DNA of 64,000 nucleotides from Flavobacterium aquidurense (lineage in GTDB: Bacteria; Bacteroidota; Bacteroidia; Flavobacteriales; Flavobacteriaceae). Shown one piece after another: positions 45,047-54,343 of the stretch; the first letter of the stretch is position 1, and each line of letters starts with the position of its first letter. A program made the position numbers and the translations under genes. The notes beneath the pieces are model-generated. The model saw only the letters and a list, made by a program, of their open reading frames with translations. It searched no databases and was not told the origin of the DNA. Location of the stretch: assembly GCA_900107365.1 (NCBI GenBank), contig FNPS01000004.1, positions 124,001 to 188,000 on the forward strand. Direction: 5' to 3'.

Positions 45047-45054
45047 TATTTTTG
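45047..45054 (+). promoter_or_regulatory. Promoter -7 box of the dcw cluster
   Basis: TATTTTTG, perfect TAnnTTTG, 26 bases before the mraZ TTG start. It is immediately downstream of the GTGGT boxes, which would let MraZ block RNA polymerase. Confidence 0.75.
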
Positions 45055-45080
45055 TCCTATAACATATTAATTGATTTTTC

Positions 45081-45554
45081 TTGAATACAATTGTTGGAAC
45101 ATATGAGTGTAAAGTCGATGCTAAAGGGAGGCTAATGATGCCTGCGCCTTTGAAAAAGCAATTGGCTTCTTCTCTTCAGGACGGATTCGTTTTGAAGCGC
45201 TCTGTTTTTCAACCGTGTCTAGAGTTGTATCCGATGGAAGAATGGAACCTGATGATGCAAAAAATCAACAAGCTGAATCGTTTTGTAAAAAAGAACAATG
45301 ATTTCATTCGAAGATTTACTGCCGGAGTTAAAATGGTAGAAATTGATGCATTAGGAAGATTGTTGGTACCAAAAGATTTAGTTGCTTTTTCAGGTATTGC
45401 TAAAGATGTGGTTTTTTCATCTGCGGTTAATATTGTGGAAATTTGGGATAAGGATTTATATGAAAAATCAATAAGCGGCGAAGATATGGATTTTGCAGAT
45501 CTGGCCGAAGAAGTAATGGGAAATATTAATGACGACGACAATGGAATATCATAA
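45081..45554 (+). CDS. mraZ: Transcriptional regulator MraZ
   Basis: A 157-residue DNA-binding protein that regulates the dcw cluster. Two AbrB-like swapped-hairpin repeats are visible: YECKVDAKGRLMMPAPLKKQ and VEIDALGRLLVPKDLV. The start is a TTG (45081); an in-frame TGA at 45072 rules out a longer frame. Helix-phased GTGGT boxes upstream are its probable own operator. The gene overlaps rsmH by 26 bases, so translation is coupled. Confidence 0.94.
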   Translation: MNTIVGTYECKVDAKGRLMMPAPLKKQLASSLQDGFVLKRSVFQPCLELYPMEEWNLMMQKINKLNRFVKKNNDFIRRFTAGVKMVEIDALGRLLVPKDLVAFSGIAKDVVFSSAVNIVEIWDKDLYEKSISGEDMDFADLAEEVMGNINDDDNGIS

Positions 45555-46437
45555 TCCGGTTTTACTTCATCCTACAGTTGATGGTTTAAATATTAAACCT
45601 GACGGCATTTATGTAGATGTTACGTTTGGAGGTGGTGGGCATTCAAAAGAAATTTTGAGACGATTAGGGCCAAACGGTAAATTATTTGCTTTTGATCAGG
45701 ATGAGGATGCACTTGCAAATGCATTACCGGATGAAAGGTTTACCTTAATTAATGAGAACTTTAGATTTATAAAAAGGTTTTTACGTTTTCATGGTGTTAA
45801 AGGAGTAGATGGGATCCTTGGTGATTTAGGAGTTTCATCACATCAGTTTGATGTTCCGGAAAGAGGATTTTCTACAAGATTTGATGCCGAACTGGATATG
45901 CGGATGAGTCAGAAAAATGATTTAAATGCTTATCGGGTGGTTAACGAATATGAAGAACAGGATTTACGTCGTGTTTTTTTTGATTATGGGGAGTTGAAAA
46001 ATGCACCCGTTTTGGCAAGAACAATCGTAGAAGCCAGAGAGAAATATCCAATCAAAACGACCGACGAATTAAAATTGGTTTTGGCAAAATATTTACCGGA
46101 AAGAGTTAAAAATAAAATATTGGCGCAGATTTATCAGGCGATTCGAATTGAGGTAAATCAGGAAATGGATGTTTTAAAAGAGTTTATTGAGCAGTCATTA
46201 GAGATTTTAAATCCGGGAGGAAGATTTTCAGTGATTTCGTATCATTCTTTAGAAGACAGACTGGTTAAAAGATTTATAAAAAACGGAATGTTTGAAGGAG
46301 AACCGGAACGTGATTTTTATGGAAATTTTTCTGTTCCATTTAAAACTATCGGAAAATTGATTGTTCCTGATGATGCTGAAATCAAAATCAATAACAGGGC
46401 AAGAAGTGCAAAATTAAGAATTGCTGAAAAGATATAA
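45529..46437 (+). CDS. rsmH: 16S rRNA (cytosine-1402-N4)-methyltransferase RsmH
   Basis: Methylates C1402 of 16S rRNA. A 302-residue protein with the SAM motif DVTFGGGGHSKEIL and the RsmH signatures GILGDLGVSSHQFDVPERGF, RMSQKNDLNAYRVVNE and FSVISYHSLEDRLVKRFI. Two starts are possible, ATG at 45529 and ATG at 45541 (MEYHNPVLL); the latter matches most relatives. It overlaps mraZ and is followed closely by ftsL. Confidence 0.95.
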   Translation: MTTTMEYHNPVLLHPTVDGLNIKPDGIYVDVTFGGGGHSKEILRRLGPNGKLFAFDQDEDALANALPDERFTLINENFRFIKRFLRFHGVKGVDGILGDLGVSSHQFDVPERGFSTRFDAELDMRMSQKNDLNAYRVVNEYEEQDLRRVFFDYGELKNAPVLARTIVEAREKYPIKTTDELKLVLAKYLPERVKNKILAQIYQAIRIEVNQEMDVLKEFIEQSLEILNPGGRFSVISYHSLEDRLVKRFIKNGMFEGEPERDFYGNFSVPFKTIGKLIVPDDAEIKINNRARSAKLRIAEKI

Positions 46438-46453
46438 TATAAAGGTAGAAAAA

Positions 46454-46801
46454 ATGAAAGGTGGAGTATTTGGCATATTAAAAGCAAGGTTTCTTATAAA
46501 TGATGACGCAGTCAAAAACTGGCGATTCATTGTTTTTATCATTTTGCTTGCCATAATAATGATTGCCAATACACAGCGATATGAACAAAAGGTTTTTGAA
46601 ATTGCAAAGCTGAACAATGAAGTAAAAGAATTGCGATCTGAATTTGTAGACCGACGTTCAGAACTAATGAAATTAAAAATGGAATCAACGATATCGGATA
46701 AAATGTTAGAAAAACAAATTTTTCCATCGACAGTTCCTCCAGTAAAAATAGAAGTTAAAAAAGAAGAAGAAAAAAGTTTCTTTAAAAGAATATGGCAGTA
46801 G
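46454..46801 (+). CDS. ftsL: FtsL-like cell division protein
   Basis: A 115-residue bitopic protein starting at ATG 46454; the open frame extends to 46421 but overlaps the rsmH stop. A membrane helix at residues about 26-41 (FIVFIILLAIIMIANT) is followed by a leucine-zipper-like coiled coil (EIAKLNNEVKELRSEF). This is the expected FtsL layout, which binds FtsQ and FtsB in the divisome. Identity rests on size, topology and position between rsmH and ftsI. It overlaps the ftsI start by 10 bases. Confidence 0.85.
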   Translation: MKGGVFGILKARFLINDDAVKNWRFIVFIILLAIIMIANTQRYEQKVFEIAKLNNEVKELRSEFVDRRSELMKLKMESTISDKMLEKQIFPSTVPPVKIEVKKEEEKSFFKRIWQ

Positions 46802-48798
46802 ACGATAAACATATATCCTACAGAATTTACCTCGTAGCAGTTTTCATCTTCGTGATGGCAATTGCTATTGTCGTTAAATTAACCAATATTCAATGGGTTG
46901 AAGGAGATTATTATAGAAAACTGGCAAAACAGCGTACAGTTAGAAATTTTGTGATTCCTGCAAACAAAGGAAATATTTATTCGGCTGATGGAAGTTTACT
47001 GGCAACATCAATTCCTAATTATGAAATTAGATTTGATGCAAAAGCACCAAAAACAGAAACTTTTGAGAAACACGTAAAAGCATTATCAGATTCCTTAGCT
47101 ACTGTTTTAGACAGACCGGGAGGTTATTACGAACAGGAATTAAGAAAAGCCAGAGCCAATAAAAACCGCTATTACTTGATTGCCCGCAATTTGAGCTATA
47201 CGGATTATGTGAAAATTAAAGGTTTTCCATTATTCAATTTAGGAGCTTTCAAAGGTGGAATTATCGTTGAACAGGAAACGGTTAGAAAACACCCAATTGG
47301 AAAAATAGCTGAAAGAACAATTGGATATGATCGAATTGACCCGGCAACAGGAGTTGAAGTTGGAAAAGGAATTGAATGGGCTTTTAAAAGTTATCTGAAC
47401 GGAAAAGATGGTAAAATTCTAAAACAAAAAATCGCTAAAGGACAATGGAAACCTATTCGTGATGTTAATGAAGTTGATCCTGTAGATGGTTACGATGTAA
47501 TTTCGACTATAGACGTTTTTATACAGGATATTGCACATCACGCTTTGTTGAAACAATTAGAAGATTACGAAGCAGATCACGGTTGTGTTGTGGTAATGGA
47601 GACGGAAACAGGTCATGTAAAAGCGATTTCGAATTTAGGGAGAGCAGAAGACGGATCGTATTATGAAACCACAAATTACGCAGTTGCAGAATCTCACGAG
47701 CCAGGTTCTACTTTTAAATTAGTCGATTTAATGGCAATTTTAGAAGATAAAGTAGCAGATACAAGCACGGTTTACGATAGTCACGGTGGAGAAATCAGAT
47801 ACTATGGACGTGCAGTTCGTGACTCACATAAAGGTGGTTATGGAAAAGTTTCACTAGCCCGCGGATTCGAACTTTCGTCAAATACAGTAATGGTTCAGGC
47901 GGTTTATGAAAATTACAAAAGTAATCCCTCAAAGTTTGTAAATCATATTAATAGTTACGGATTAAATAAGACATTAGGATTACATTTTAAAGGGGAAGGA
48001 AGACCTTATATTCCGCAGCCGGGAGACAAACATTGGTCAGGAACTACACTTCCGTGGATGGCTTTTGGATATAATGTTTCAGTTACACCAATGCAGACTT
48101 TAACATTATACAATGCAATTGCAAATAATGGTGTAATGGTAAAACCTCAATTTGTATCAGAAATTAAAGAATGGAATAATACGATTAAAAAGTTTGATAA
48201 AGAGGTGATTAATTCAAAGGTTTGTTCTCCTGAAACGCTTAAAAAAGTAAAAGCAGTTTTGCAAAACGTGGTTAAAAAAGGAACAGGTTCTAAATTATAT
48301 TCGAAAGATTTTCCTATGGCAGGAAAAACTGGAACAGCAATGGTAAATTATAGTAAGGCAGGAAGAGAAGGAATGTATTACGCTTCTTCTTTTGTTGGAT
48401 ATTTTCCGGCAGACCATCCAAAATATTCTTGTATTGTGGTAGTTCATAAGCCAAATACATCAAAAAATAATTATTACGGAGCAGACGTCGCAGGGCCGGT
48501 TTTTAAAAGAATAGCTCAAAAGATATTTACAGACGCGCCTTCAACTAATAAAATCAAACAACTGGATTCAAGAATTCCAAAACAGGATTCCAGCTATGAG
48601 AAATATACTGCCGAAGTTAATAAAAAATCAAATCAGGTACCGGATCTAAAAGGAATGCCAGGAATGGATGCGATTGCTTTACTAGAAAATTTAGGTTTGA
48701 AAGTAAAAGTAAACGGGGTTGGGAAAGTAAAAAAACAGTCTTTGCAAGCAGGACAAAATATTAGTAAAAACACAACTATAGTATTAGAATTATCGTGA
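46792..48798 (+). CDS. ftsI: Penicillin-binding protein FtsI (PBP3 type) with PASTA domain
   Basis: The septal transpeptidase. A 668-residue class B PBP: one N-terminal membrane helix (residues about 11-27), dimer/pedestal domain, then the transpeptidase domain with SxxK at Ser 306-Lys 309 (GSTFK), SxN at residues 362-364 (SSN) and KTGTA starting at Lys 512. A single PASTA repeat closes the protein (VPDLKGMPGMDAIALLENLG). A PASTA on FtsI is seen in Bacteroidota. The stop overlaps murE by four bases. Confidence 0.95.
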   Translation: MAVDDKHISYRIYLVAVFIFVMAIAIVVKLTNIQWVEGDYYRKLAKQRTVRNFVIPANKGNIYSADGSLLATSIPNYEIRFDAKAPKTETFEKHVKALSDSLATVLDRPGGYYEQELRKARANKNRYYLIARNLSYTDYVKIKGFPLFNLGAFKGGIIVEQETVRKHPIGKIAERTIGYDRIDPATGVEVGKGIEWAFKSYLNGKDGKILKQKIAKGQWKPIRDVNEVDPVDGYDVISTIDVFIQDIAHHALLKQLEDYEADHGCVVVMETETGHVKAISNLGRAEDGSYYETTNYAVAESHEPGSTFKLVDLMAILEDKVADTSTVYDSHGGEIRYYGRAVRDSHKGGYGKVSLARGFELSSNTVMVQAVYENYKSNPSKFVNHINSYGLNKTLGLHFKGEGRPYIPQPGDKHWSGTTLPWMAFGYNVSVTPMQTLTLYNAIANNGVMVKPQFVSEIKEWNNTIKKFDKEVINSKVCSPETLKKVKAVLQNVVKKGTGSKLYSKDFPMAGKTGTAMVNYSKAGREGMYYASSFVGYFPADHPKYSCIVVVHKPNTSKNNYYGADVAGPVFKRIAQKIFTDAPSTNKIKQLDSRIPKQDSSYEKYTAEVNKKSNQVPDLKGMPGMDAIALLENLGLKVKVNGVGKVKKQSLQAGQNISKNTTIVLELS

Positions 48799-50258
48799 AA
48801 ATACTGAAAGACATATTATATAAAGTAGCGATTGAATCTGTAACAGGTTCGACAGAAATCGACGTACACAAAATTGATTTTGATTCAAGAAAGATTGAAG
48901 CAAATGATGTTTTCGTAGCCATTCGCGGGTCACTTTCTGACGGTCATGATTATATAGAAAAAGCGATTCAGTTAGGTGCGATTGCGGTTATCTGCGATAC
49001 GTTACCAGAAAACATTGAAAAAGGAATTACCTATATAAAAGTAAAAGATACCAATACCGCACTGGCTTTTATGGCAGCTAATTTTTTCGGAAATCCTTCT
49101 GAAAAATTAAAGTTAGTGGGTGTGACAGGTACAAATGGAAAAACAACAATTGCATCTTTATTGTTTCAATTGTTTGAAAAAGCAGGTTTTAAAGTTGGTT
49201 TATTGTCAACAGTAAAAATCATGGTTGATGAAACGGAATATAAAGCGACACATACAACGCCGGATTCCATTACGATCAATTATTATTTAAATGAAATGAT
49301 CGAGGCAGGGGTGACACATTGTTTTATGGAAGTGAGTTCTCACGGAATTCATCAAAAGAGAACAGAAGCATTGCATTTTGTTGGTGGGATTTTCACGAAT
49401 CTTTCGCACGATCATTTAGATTATCATCCAACTTTTGCAGAATACAGGGATGTGAAAAAATCGTTTTTTGATTCATTGCCAAAAACAGCTTTCGCTTTAT
49501 CAAATAGTGATGATAAAAATGGAACTGTCATGCTTCAAAATACAGTTGCCAGAAAATTTACCTATGCTTTAAAATCGTATGCTGATTTTAAAGCAACAAT
49601 ATTAGAGAGCCAATTGTCTGGTTTATTATTGAAAGTAAATGAAAATGAAGTTTGGGTAAAACTGATCGGAACTTTTAATGCTTACAATGTTTTAGCGATT
49701 TATGGAACTGCTATTGAATTAGGAATGGATAGTCTTGAGGCGTTGCGTTTACTGTCTGATTTAGAGAGTGTTTCGGGTCGTTTTCAATATATTGTTTCGG
49801 AAGGAAACATTACTGCAATTGTAGATTATGCCCATACGCCAGATGCATTGGATAACGTATTAAAAACAATTAATGATATCCGTACCAAAAATGAGCAATT
49901 GATTACAGTTGTGGGTTGTGGTGGAAACAGAGATAAAACGAAAAGACCCATTATGGCTAAAATTGCCGCAGATCTTAGTGATAAAGCAATTTTAACTTCT
50001 GATAACCCAAGAAACGAAGATCCGGAAGTGATTTTGGATGAAATGGAAAAAGGAATTGAAGCTCATAATTATAAAAAAATGTTGAGAATTACAGACCGTA
50101 AGCAAGCTATAAAAACAGCTTGTCAATTGGCTCAGCCAAATGATATTATTTTAATAGCAGGAAAAGGTCACGAGACGTATCAGGAAGTAAATGGTGTTCG
50201 CCATCATTTTGATGATATGGAAACGGTAAAAGATATTTTAGATCAACTAAAGAAATAA
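48795..50258 (+). CDS. murE: UDP-MurNAc-tripeptide synthetase MurE (meso-DAP type)
   Basis: Adds the third stem residue to UDP-MurNAc-Ala-Glu. A 487-residue Mur ligase with the ATP loop GVTGTNGKTTIAS, the central HTTPDSITI region and HGIHQKRTEALHF, and the C-terminal DNPRNEDP motif, the established marker of meso-diaminopimelate use. The start is a GTG at 48795 that overlaps the ftsI stop by four bases. An inverted repeat follows the gene before mraY. Confidence 0.95.
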   Translation: MKILKDILYKVAIESVTGSTEIDVHKIDFDSRKIEANDVFVAIRGSLSDGHDYIEKAIQLGAIAVICDTLPENIEKGITYIKVKDTNTALAFMAANFFGNPSEKLKLVGVTGTNGKTTIASLLFQLFEKAGFKVGLLSTVKIMVDETEYKATHTTPDSITINYYLNEMIEAGVTHCFMEVSSHGIHQKRTEALHFVGGIFTNLSHDHLDYHPTFAEYRDVKKSFFDSLPKTAFALSNSDDKNGTVMLQNTVARKFTYALKSYADFKATILESQLSGLLLKVNENEVWVKLIGTFNAYNVLAIYGTAIELGMDSLEALRLLSDLESVSGRFQYIVSEGNITAIVDYAHTPDALDNVLKTINDIRTKNEQLITVVGCGGNRDKTKRPIMAKIAADLSDKAILTSDNPRNEDPEVILDEMEKGIEAHNYKKMLRITDRKQAIKTACQLAQPNDIILIAGKGHETYQEVNGVRHHFDDMETVKDILDQLKK

Positions 50259-50267
50259 CAAAAAAGG

Positions 50268-50330
50268 AAATTCCAAATTCCAATTTAGATGTTGGAATTT
50301 AGAATTTAATTCAAAATTGGAATTTAAAAT
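50268..50330. repeat. AAATTCCAA-family inverted repeat inside the dcw cluster
   Basis: AAATTCCAAATTCCAA (from 50268) and TTGGAATTT words to about 50325 form a stem-loop in the 81-base gap between murE and mraY. It lacks a good T run, so it is not a clear terminator. Confidence 0.6.
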
Positions 50331-50339
50331 AAAAGATAT

Positions 50340-51572
50340 ATGCTATACTATTTATTTGAATATTTAGACAAAACATTAGATGTGCCGGGAACAGGAGTTT
50401 TTCAGTATATTACTTTTAGATCAGCTTTAGCATTAATGCTTTCGTTGCTATTGTCGACGATTTACGGAAAGCGTATCATTAACTTTTTGAGAAATCAACA
50501 AGTAGGTGAGACTGTTCGTGAGCTTGGTCTTAAAGGGCAAAACGAAAAAGCAGGAACACCAACAATGGGTGGATTGATTATCATTTTTGCAACACTTGTG
50601 CCTGTTTTGTTATTTGCTCGTCTGCATAATATTTATATCGTATTGTTAATTGTTACCACACTTTGGATGGGAACAATTGGTTTTATTGATGATTATATTA
50701 AAATATTCAAAAAAGATAAAGAAGGTCTTAAAGGTATTTTTAAAGTAATTGGTCAGGTTGGACTAGGATTAATTGTAGGTACTGTTTTGTATTTCAATCC
50801 AGCTGTAACAGTTAGAACTGATACCGGAAGAACGGATGTATTTAAAGCATCAACAAATACTACAGTAGTTTTGCCAGCTCCGATGGAAGAGAAATCGACA
50901 GCAACGACAATTCCTTTTGTAAAAAACAACGAATTTGATTACGCTGAAATATTAGCCTGGACAGGTGAAGGATATGAAAAATGGGCTTGGTTGATCTTTA
51001 TTCCAGTAGTTATTTTTATTATCACAGCAGTTTCTAATGGAGCTAATTTAACAGATGGGATTGATGGTCTCGCCGCAGGAACGTCTGCAGTATCGGTCCT
51101 CGCGCTCGGAATATTCACTTTCGTTTCGGGGAATATTATTTTCTCGAATTATCTCAATATAATGTATATCCCAAATTCAGGTGAGATGACGGTTTTTATA
51201 TCCGCATTTGTGGGGGCTTTAATTGGATTTCTTTGGTATAACTCTTATCCCGCATCTGTTTTTATGGGAGACACAGGAAGTTTAACTATTGGTGGAATCA
51301 TTGCAGTTTTAGCAATTGCAGTTCGTAAGGAATTGTTGATTCCGTTATTGTGTGGAATCTTTTTAGTAGAAAATTTCTCTGTGGTTTTACAAGTGAGTTA
51401 TTTTAAATTTACTAAAAAGAGATACGGCGAAGGACGAAGGATTTTCCTGATGTCGCCACTGCATCACCATTATCAGAAAAAGGGATATCATGAAAGTAAA
51501 ATTGTTACCCGATTCTGGATTGTTGCCATCATGTTAGCCATATTATCAATCGTTACTTTAAAACTAAGATAG
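50340..51572 (+). CDS. mraY: Phospho-MurNAc-pentapeptide translocase MraY
   Basis: Transfers phospho-MurNAc-pentapeptide to undecaprenyl phosphate, making lipid I. A 410-residue integral membrane enzyme with about ten helices. The catalytic Asp-rich motifs are [31 protein letters not shown] and [12 protein letters not shown], and the MraY-specific [14 protein letters not shown] tail is present. A longer loop (residues about 150-205) follows the second motif, a Bacteroidota feature. The stop abuts the murD ATG. Confidence 0.96.
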   Translation: MLYYLFEYLDKTLDVPGTGVFQYITFRSALALMLSLLLSTIYGKRIINFLRNQQVGETVRELGLKGQNEKAGTPTMGGLIIIFATLVPVLLFARLHNIYIVLLIVTTLWMGTIGFIDDYIKIFKKDKEGLKGIFKVIGQVGLGLIVGTVLYFNPAVTVRTDTGRTDVFKASTNTTVVLPAPMEEKSTATTIPFVKNNEFDYAEILAWTGEGYEKWAWLIFIPVVIFIITAVSNGANLTDGIDGLAAGTSAVSVLALGIFTFVSGNIIFSNYLNIMYIPNSGEMTVFISAFVGALIGFLWYNSYPASVFMGDTGSLTIGGIIAVLAIAVRKELLIPLLCGIFLVENFSVVLQVSYFKFTKKRYGEGRRIFLMSPLHHHYQKKGYHESKIVTRFWIVAIMLAILSIVTLKLR

Positions 51573-52904
51573 ATGAGATTGGTAGTTTTAGGAGGAGGAG
51601 AAAGTGGTGTAGGTACTGCTATTCTTGGGAAGAAAAAAGGATACGATGTTTTTGTATCGGATTTTGGAAAGATAAAGGAGAGTTACAAAGAAGTCCTGAT
51701 CATTAATAAAATTGCCTGGGAAGAGGAACAACATACGGAAGAACTGATTTTAAATGCCGATGTGGTCATGAAAAGTCCGGGAATTCCTGAGAAATCTCCC
51801 ATAGTAAAAAAGCTGATTGAAGCTGGTGTTAAAGTGATTTCGGAAATCGAATTTGCAAAACCTTTTACAGAAGCACTTACAGTTGGAATTACCGGAAGTA
51901 ATGGTAAAACAACAACAACAATGCTGACGTATCATTTGTTGAAATCGGCAGGTTTGAATGTGGGTTTGGGAGGAAACATCGGAAAAAGTTTTGCATGGCA
52001 GGTTGCCGAAAATAAATACGATGCCTACGTGCTGGAATTAAGTAGTTTTCAGCTTGACGGAATTATAGAATACCGGCCGGATATTGCCATAATTACGAAT
52101 ATTAGTCCAGATCATTTAGACCGATACGAGTATAAATATCAAAAGTATATCGATTCAAAGTTCAGAATAACAATGAATCAGACCGAAAGCGATTATCTTA
52201 TTTATGATGCAGACGATGAGGCAAGCGCAGAATGGTTAAAGAACAACACAACAAAAGCAAAATTAATTCCTTTTTCACTGACAAAGAGTTTTGACGAAGG
52301 AGCTTCTATAAATAACAACAAAATGGAAATAAAGATCAACCAAGAAGAGTTTACAATGGAAACAGAATACATTGCGTTAGAAGGAAAACATAATATGAAA
52401 AACGCAATGGCAGCAAGCTCTGTAGCGAAATTGATGCAAATTCGAAATGCAACAATTCGCGAAAGTTTATCTAATTTTCAAGGTGTAGAACACCGTTTAG
52501 AAAAAGTATTAAAAATTCAGAATGTTCAATATATCAACGATTCAAAAGCAACAAATGTAAATGCTACTTTCTTTGCTTTAGACAGTATGAATGTGCCAAC
52601 TGTTTGGATTGTTGGAGGTGTTGATAAAGGAAACGATTACAATGAATTGATGTCATTGGTTCGTGAAAAGGTGAAAGCAATTATCTGCTTAGGAATCGAT
52701 AATCGTAAAATTATCGAAGCTTTTGGCAACGTAGTTGATATCATGGTTGAAGTGAACAACATGAGCGATGCTGTGAAAACAGCACAAAGATTAACAGAAA
52801 AAGGTGATGCTGTTTTATTGTCTCCAGCCTGCGCAAGTTTCGATTTATTCGAAAACTACGAAGACAGAGGAAAACAATTCAAACAAGCGGTGCACAACTT
52901 GTAG
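51573..52904 (+). CDS. murD: UDP-MurNAc-L-alanine:D-glutamate ligase MurD
   Basis: Adds D-Glu to UDP-MurNAc-Ala in the cytoplasm. A 443-residue ligase with N-terminal Rossmann VLGGGESGVGTAIL, the ATP loop GITGSNGKTTTTMLTYH, ISPDHLDRYE and the C-terminal VEHRLEKV / NDSKATNVNATFFAL motif. It abuts mraY with no gap and is followed by a repeat-containing gap before ftsW. Confidence 0.95.
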   Translation: MRLVVLGGGESGVGTAILGKKKGYDVFVSDFGKIKESYKEVLIINKIAWEEEQHTEELILNADVVMKSPGIPEKSPIVKKLIEAGVKVISEIEFAKPFTEALTVGITGSNGKTTTTMLTYHLLKSAGLNVGLGGNIGKSFAWQVAENKYDAYVLELSSFQLDGIIEYRPDIAIITNISPDHLDRYEYKYQKYIDSKFRITMNQTESDYLIYDADDEASAEWLKNNTTKAKLIPFSLTKSFDEGASINNNKMEIKINQEEFTMETEYIALEGKHNMKNAMAASSVAKLMQIRNATIRESLSNFQGVEHRLEKVLKIQNVQYINDSKATNVNATFFALDSMNVPTVWIVGGVDKGNDYNELMSLVREKVKAIICLGIDNRKIIEAFGNVVDIMVEVNNMSDAVKTAQRLTEKGDAVLLSPACASFDLFENYEDRGKQFKQAVHNL

Positions 52905-52911
52905 AGAAAAA

Positions 52912-52974
52912 GTTTCAAGTTTCAGGTTTCACGTTAGAAGGAACCTGCAACCTGAAACAAAAGAAACTTGAAAC
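52912..52974. repeat. GTTTCAAGTTTC inverted repeat inside the dcw cluster
   Basis: GTTTCAAGTTTC (52912-52923) pairs with GAAACTTGAAAC (52963-52974), with AGGTTTC ... GAAACC-like inner pairing. It fills the 82-base gap between murD and ftsW and has no T run. Confidence 0.65.
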
Positions 52975-52986
52975 AAATTAAAGATT

Positions 52987-54300
52987 ATGAAAGAGCTAGT
53001 AAACAAATTAAAAGGAGATAGAGTAATATGGTCATTCGTGGCTCTATTAGCGCTGTTTTCGTTTATGCCTGTTTTTAGTGCGAGTAGTAATTTGGCTTAC
53101 ATCGGTCATGGAACGGGGAATACATTGGGCTATTTGGTAAAACATCTGGCGCACATTTGTATCGGTTTCTTAATTATTTATTGGGTTCATAGAGTACCGT
53201 ATCATTATTTCAGGGCGATTTCAAAAATTGCTTTGCCAATAGTATGGTTCTTATTACTTTATACTTTATTGAAAGGAACTGTAATTGCCGGAGCAAATGC
53301 GAGTCGTTGGATTCAGGTGCCCTTTATTGGAATCACGTTTCAGACTTCGACACTGGCTTCTATCGTGCTGTTTATTTTTGTGGCGCGTTATTTGTCTAAA
53401 ACGAAAGAAGAAAACGAACCTTTTCAGGTTTCACTGATACAGCTTTGGTTGCCGGTTTTTATCACATTGGCCCTTATATTGCCAGCAAACTTTTCAACCA
53501 CGGCATTGATTTTTGCTATGGTTATGATGTTAACGTTCATAGGTAAATATCCATTAAAATACATTGGTTTTATTATCGGTTCAGGAGTTGCAATGTTGGC
53601 GTTTTTCCTTTTGGTAGCCAAAGCTTTTCCTGACTCGAGATTCTTTAGCAGGGTATCAACCTGGGAAAGTCGTATAGCAAACTTTACCACAGATAAACCT
53701 GATGAAGATGATTACCAGATCGAAAAAGCAAAAATCGCAATTGCATCTGGAAGATTTGGAGGTTTGGGTCCGGGGAAAAGCGTTCAGAAGAACTTTTTAC
53801 CACAATCTTCTTCCGATTTTATTTATGCTATTGTAGTGGAAGAATATGGTTTAGTGGGAGGAGTTTCGATATTGATTTTGTATTTATTGTTATTATTCCG
53901 ATTTGTAATTGCTTCACATAAAGCCACTACGCTATTCGGGAAATTAGTCGTCGTCGGACTTGGTTTTCCGATGATATTTCAGGCGATGATCAATATGGCT
54001 GTTGCAGTTGAACTATTACCGGTAACAGGACAAACACTTCCTTTGATTAGTAGTGGAGGTAGTTCGATTTGGATGACATGTTTTTCACTAGGAATTATCA
54101 TCAGTGTAACCAAGAAAGAGGAAGAAATTGCGGAGGAAAAAGAAGAGAAAGAAAGAAGGAAAGAAGCACTTCAAAGATTGATTGATAAAGAATTGTCAGA
54201 AGAAGATTTACCAGTTGATGAAATATATGAAGAAGAAGGATTGATGTACTCAATTGAGGATAATTCCAGAAATCCGATGAATGCAGTTTTAAATAAATAA
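52987..54300 (+). CDS. ftsW: Septal peptidoglycan glycosyltransferase FtsW
   Basis: A 437-residue SEDS-family polymerase of about ten membrane helices that works with FtsI. Conserved SEDS segments are NASRWIQVPFIGITFQTS, FTTDKPDEDDYQIEKAKIAI with the catalytic-Asp loop region, GLGPGKSVQKNFLPQSSSDF and GQTLPLISSGGSS. The C-terminus carries a highly charged cytoplasmic tail (residues about 380-437) not found in enteric FtsW. It follows murD after a repeat. Confidence 0.94.
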   Translation: MKELVNKLKGDRVIWSFVALLALFSFMPVFSASSNLAYIGHGTGNTLGYLVKHLAHICIGFLIIYWVHRVPYHYFRAISKIALPIVWFLLLYTLLKGTVIAGANASRWIQVPFIGITFQTSTLASIVLFIFVARYLSKTKEENEPFQVSLIQLWLPVFITLALILPANFSTTALIFAMVMMLTFIGKYPLKYIGFIIGSGVAMLAFFLLVAKAFPDSRFFSRVSTWESRIANFTTDKPDEDDYQIEKAKIAIASGRFGGLGPGKSVQKNFLPQSSSDFIYAIVVEEYGLVGGVSILILYLLLLFRFVIASHKATTLFGKLVVVGLGFPMIFQAMINMAVAVELLPVTGQTLPLISSGGSSIWMTCFSLGIIISVTKKEEEIAEEKEEKERRKEALQRLIDKELSEEDLPVDEIYEEEGLMYSIEDNSRNPMNAVLNK

Positions 54301-54343
54301 GTTAAGAACAGTATAGTTTTTAAAGCGTAAAACTTTTAAAAAT

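Larger units (their letters stand above)
44703..45080. other. 378-base gap holding the dcw promoter and MraZ operator
   Basis: Between the divergent hydrolase and mraZ genes. The left end holds the minus-strand hydrolase promoter; the right end holds the GTGGT boxes and dcw promoter. The middle (44750-44970) shows no gene or repeat. Confidence 0.7.
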
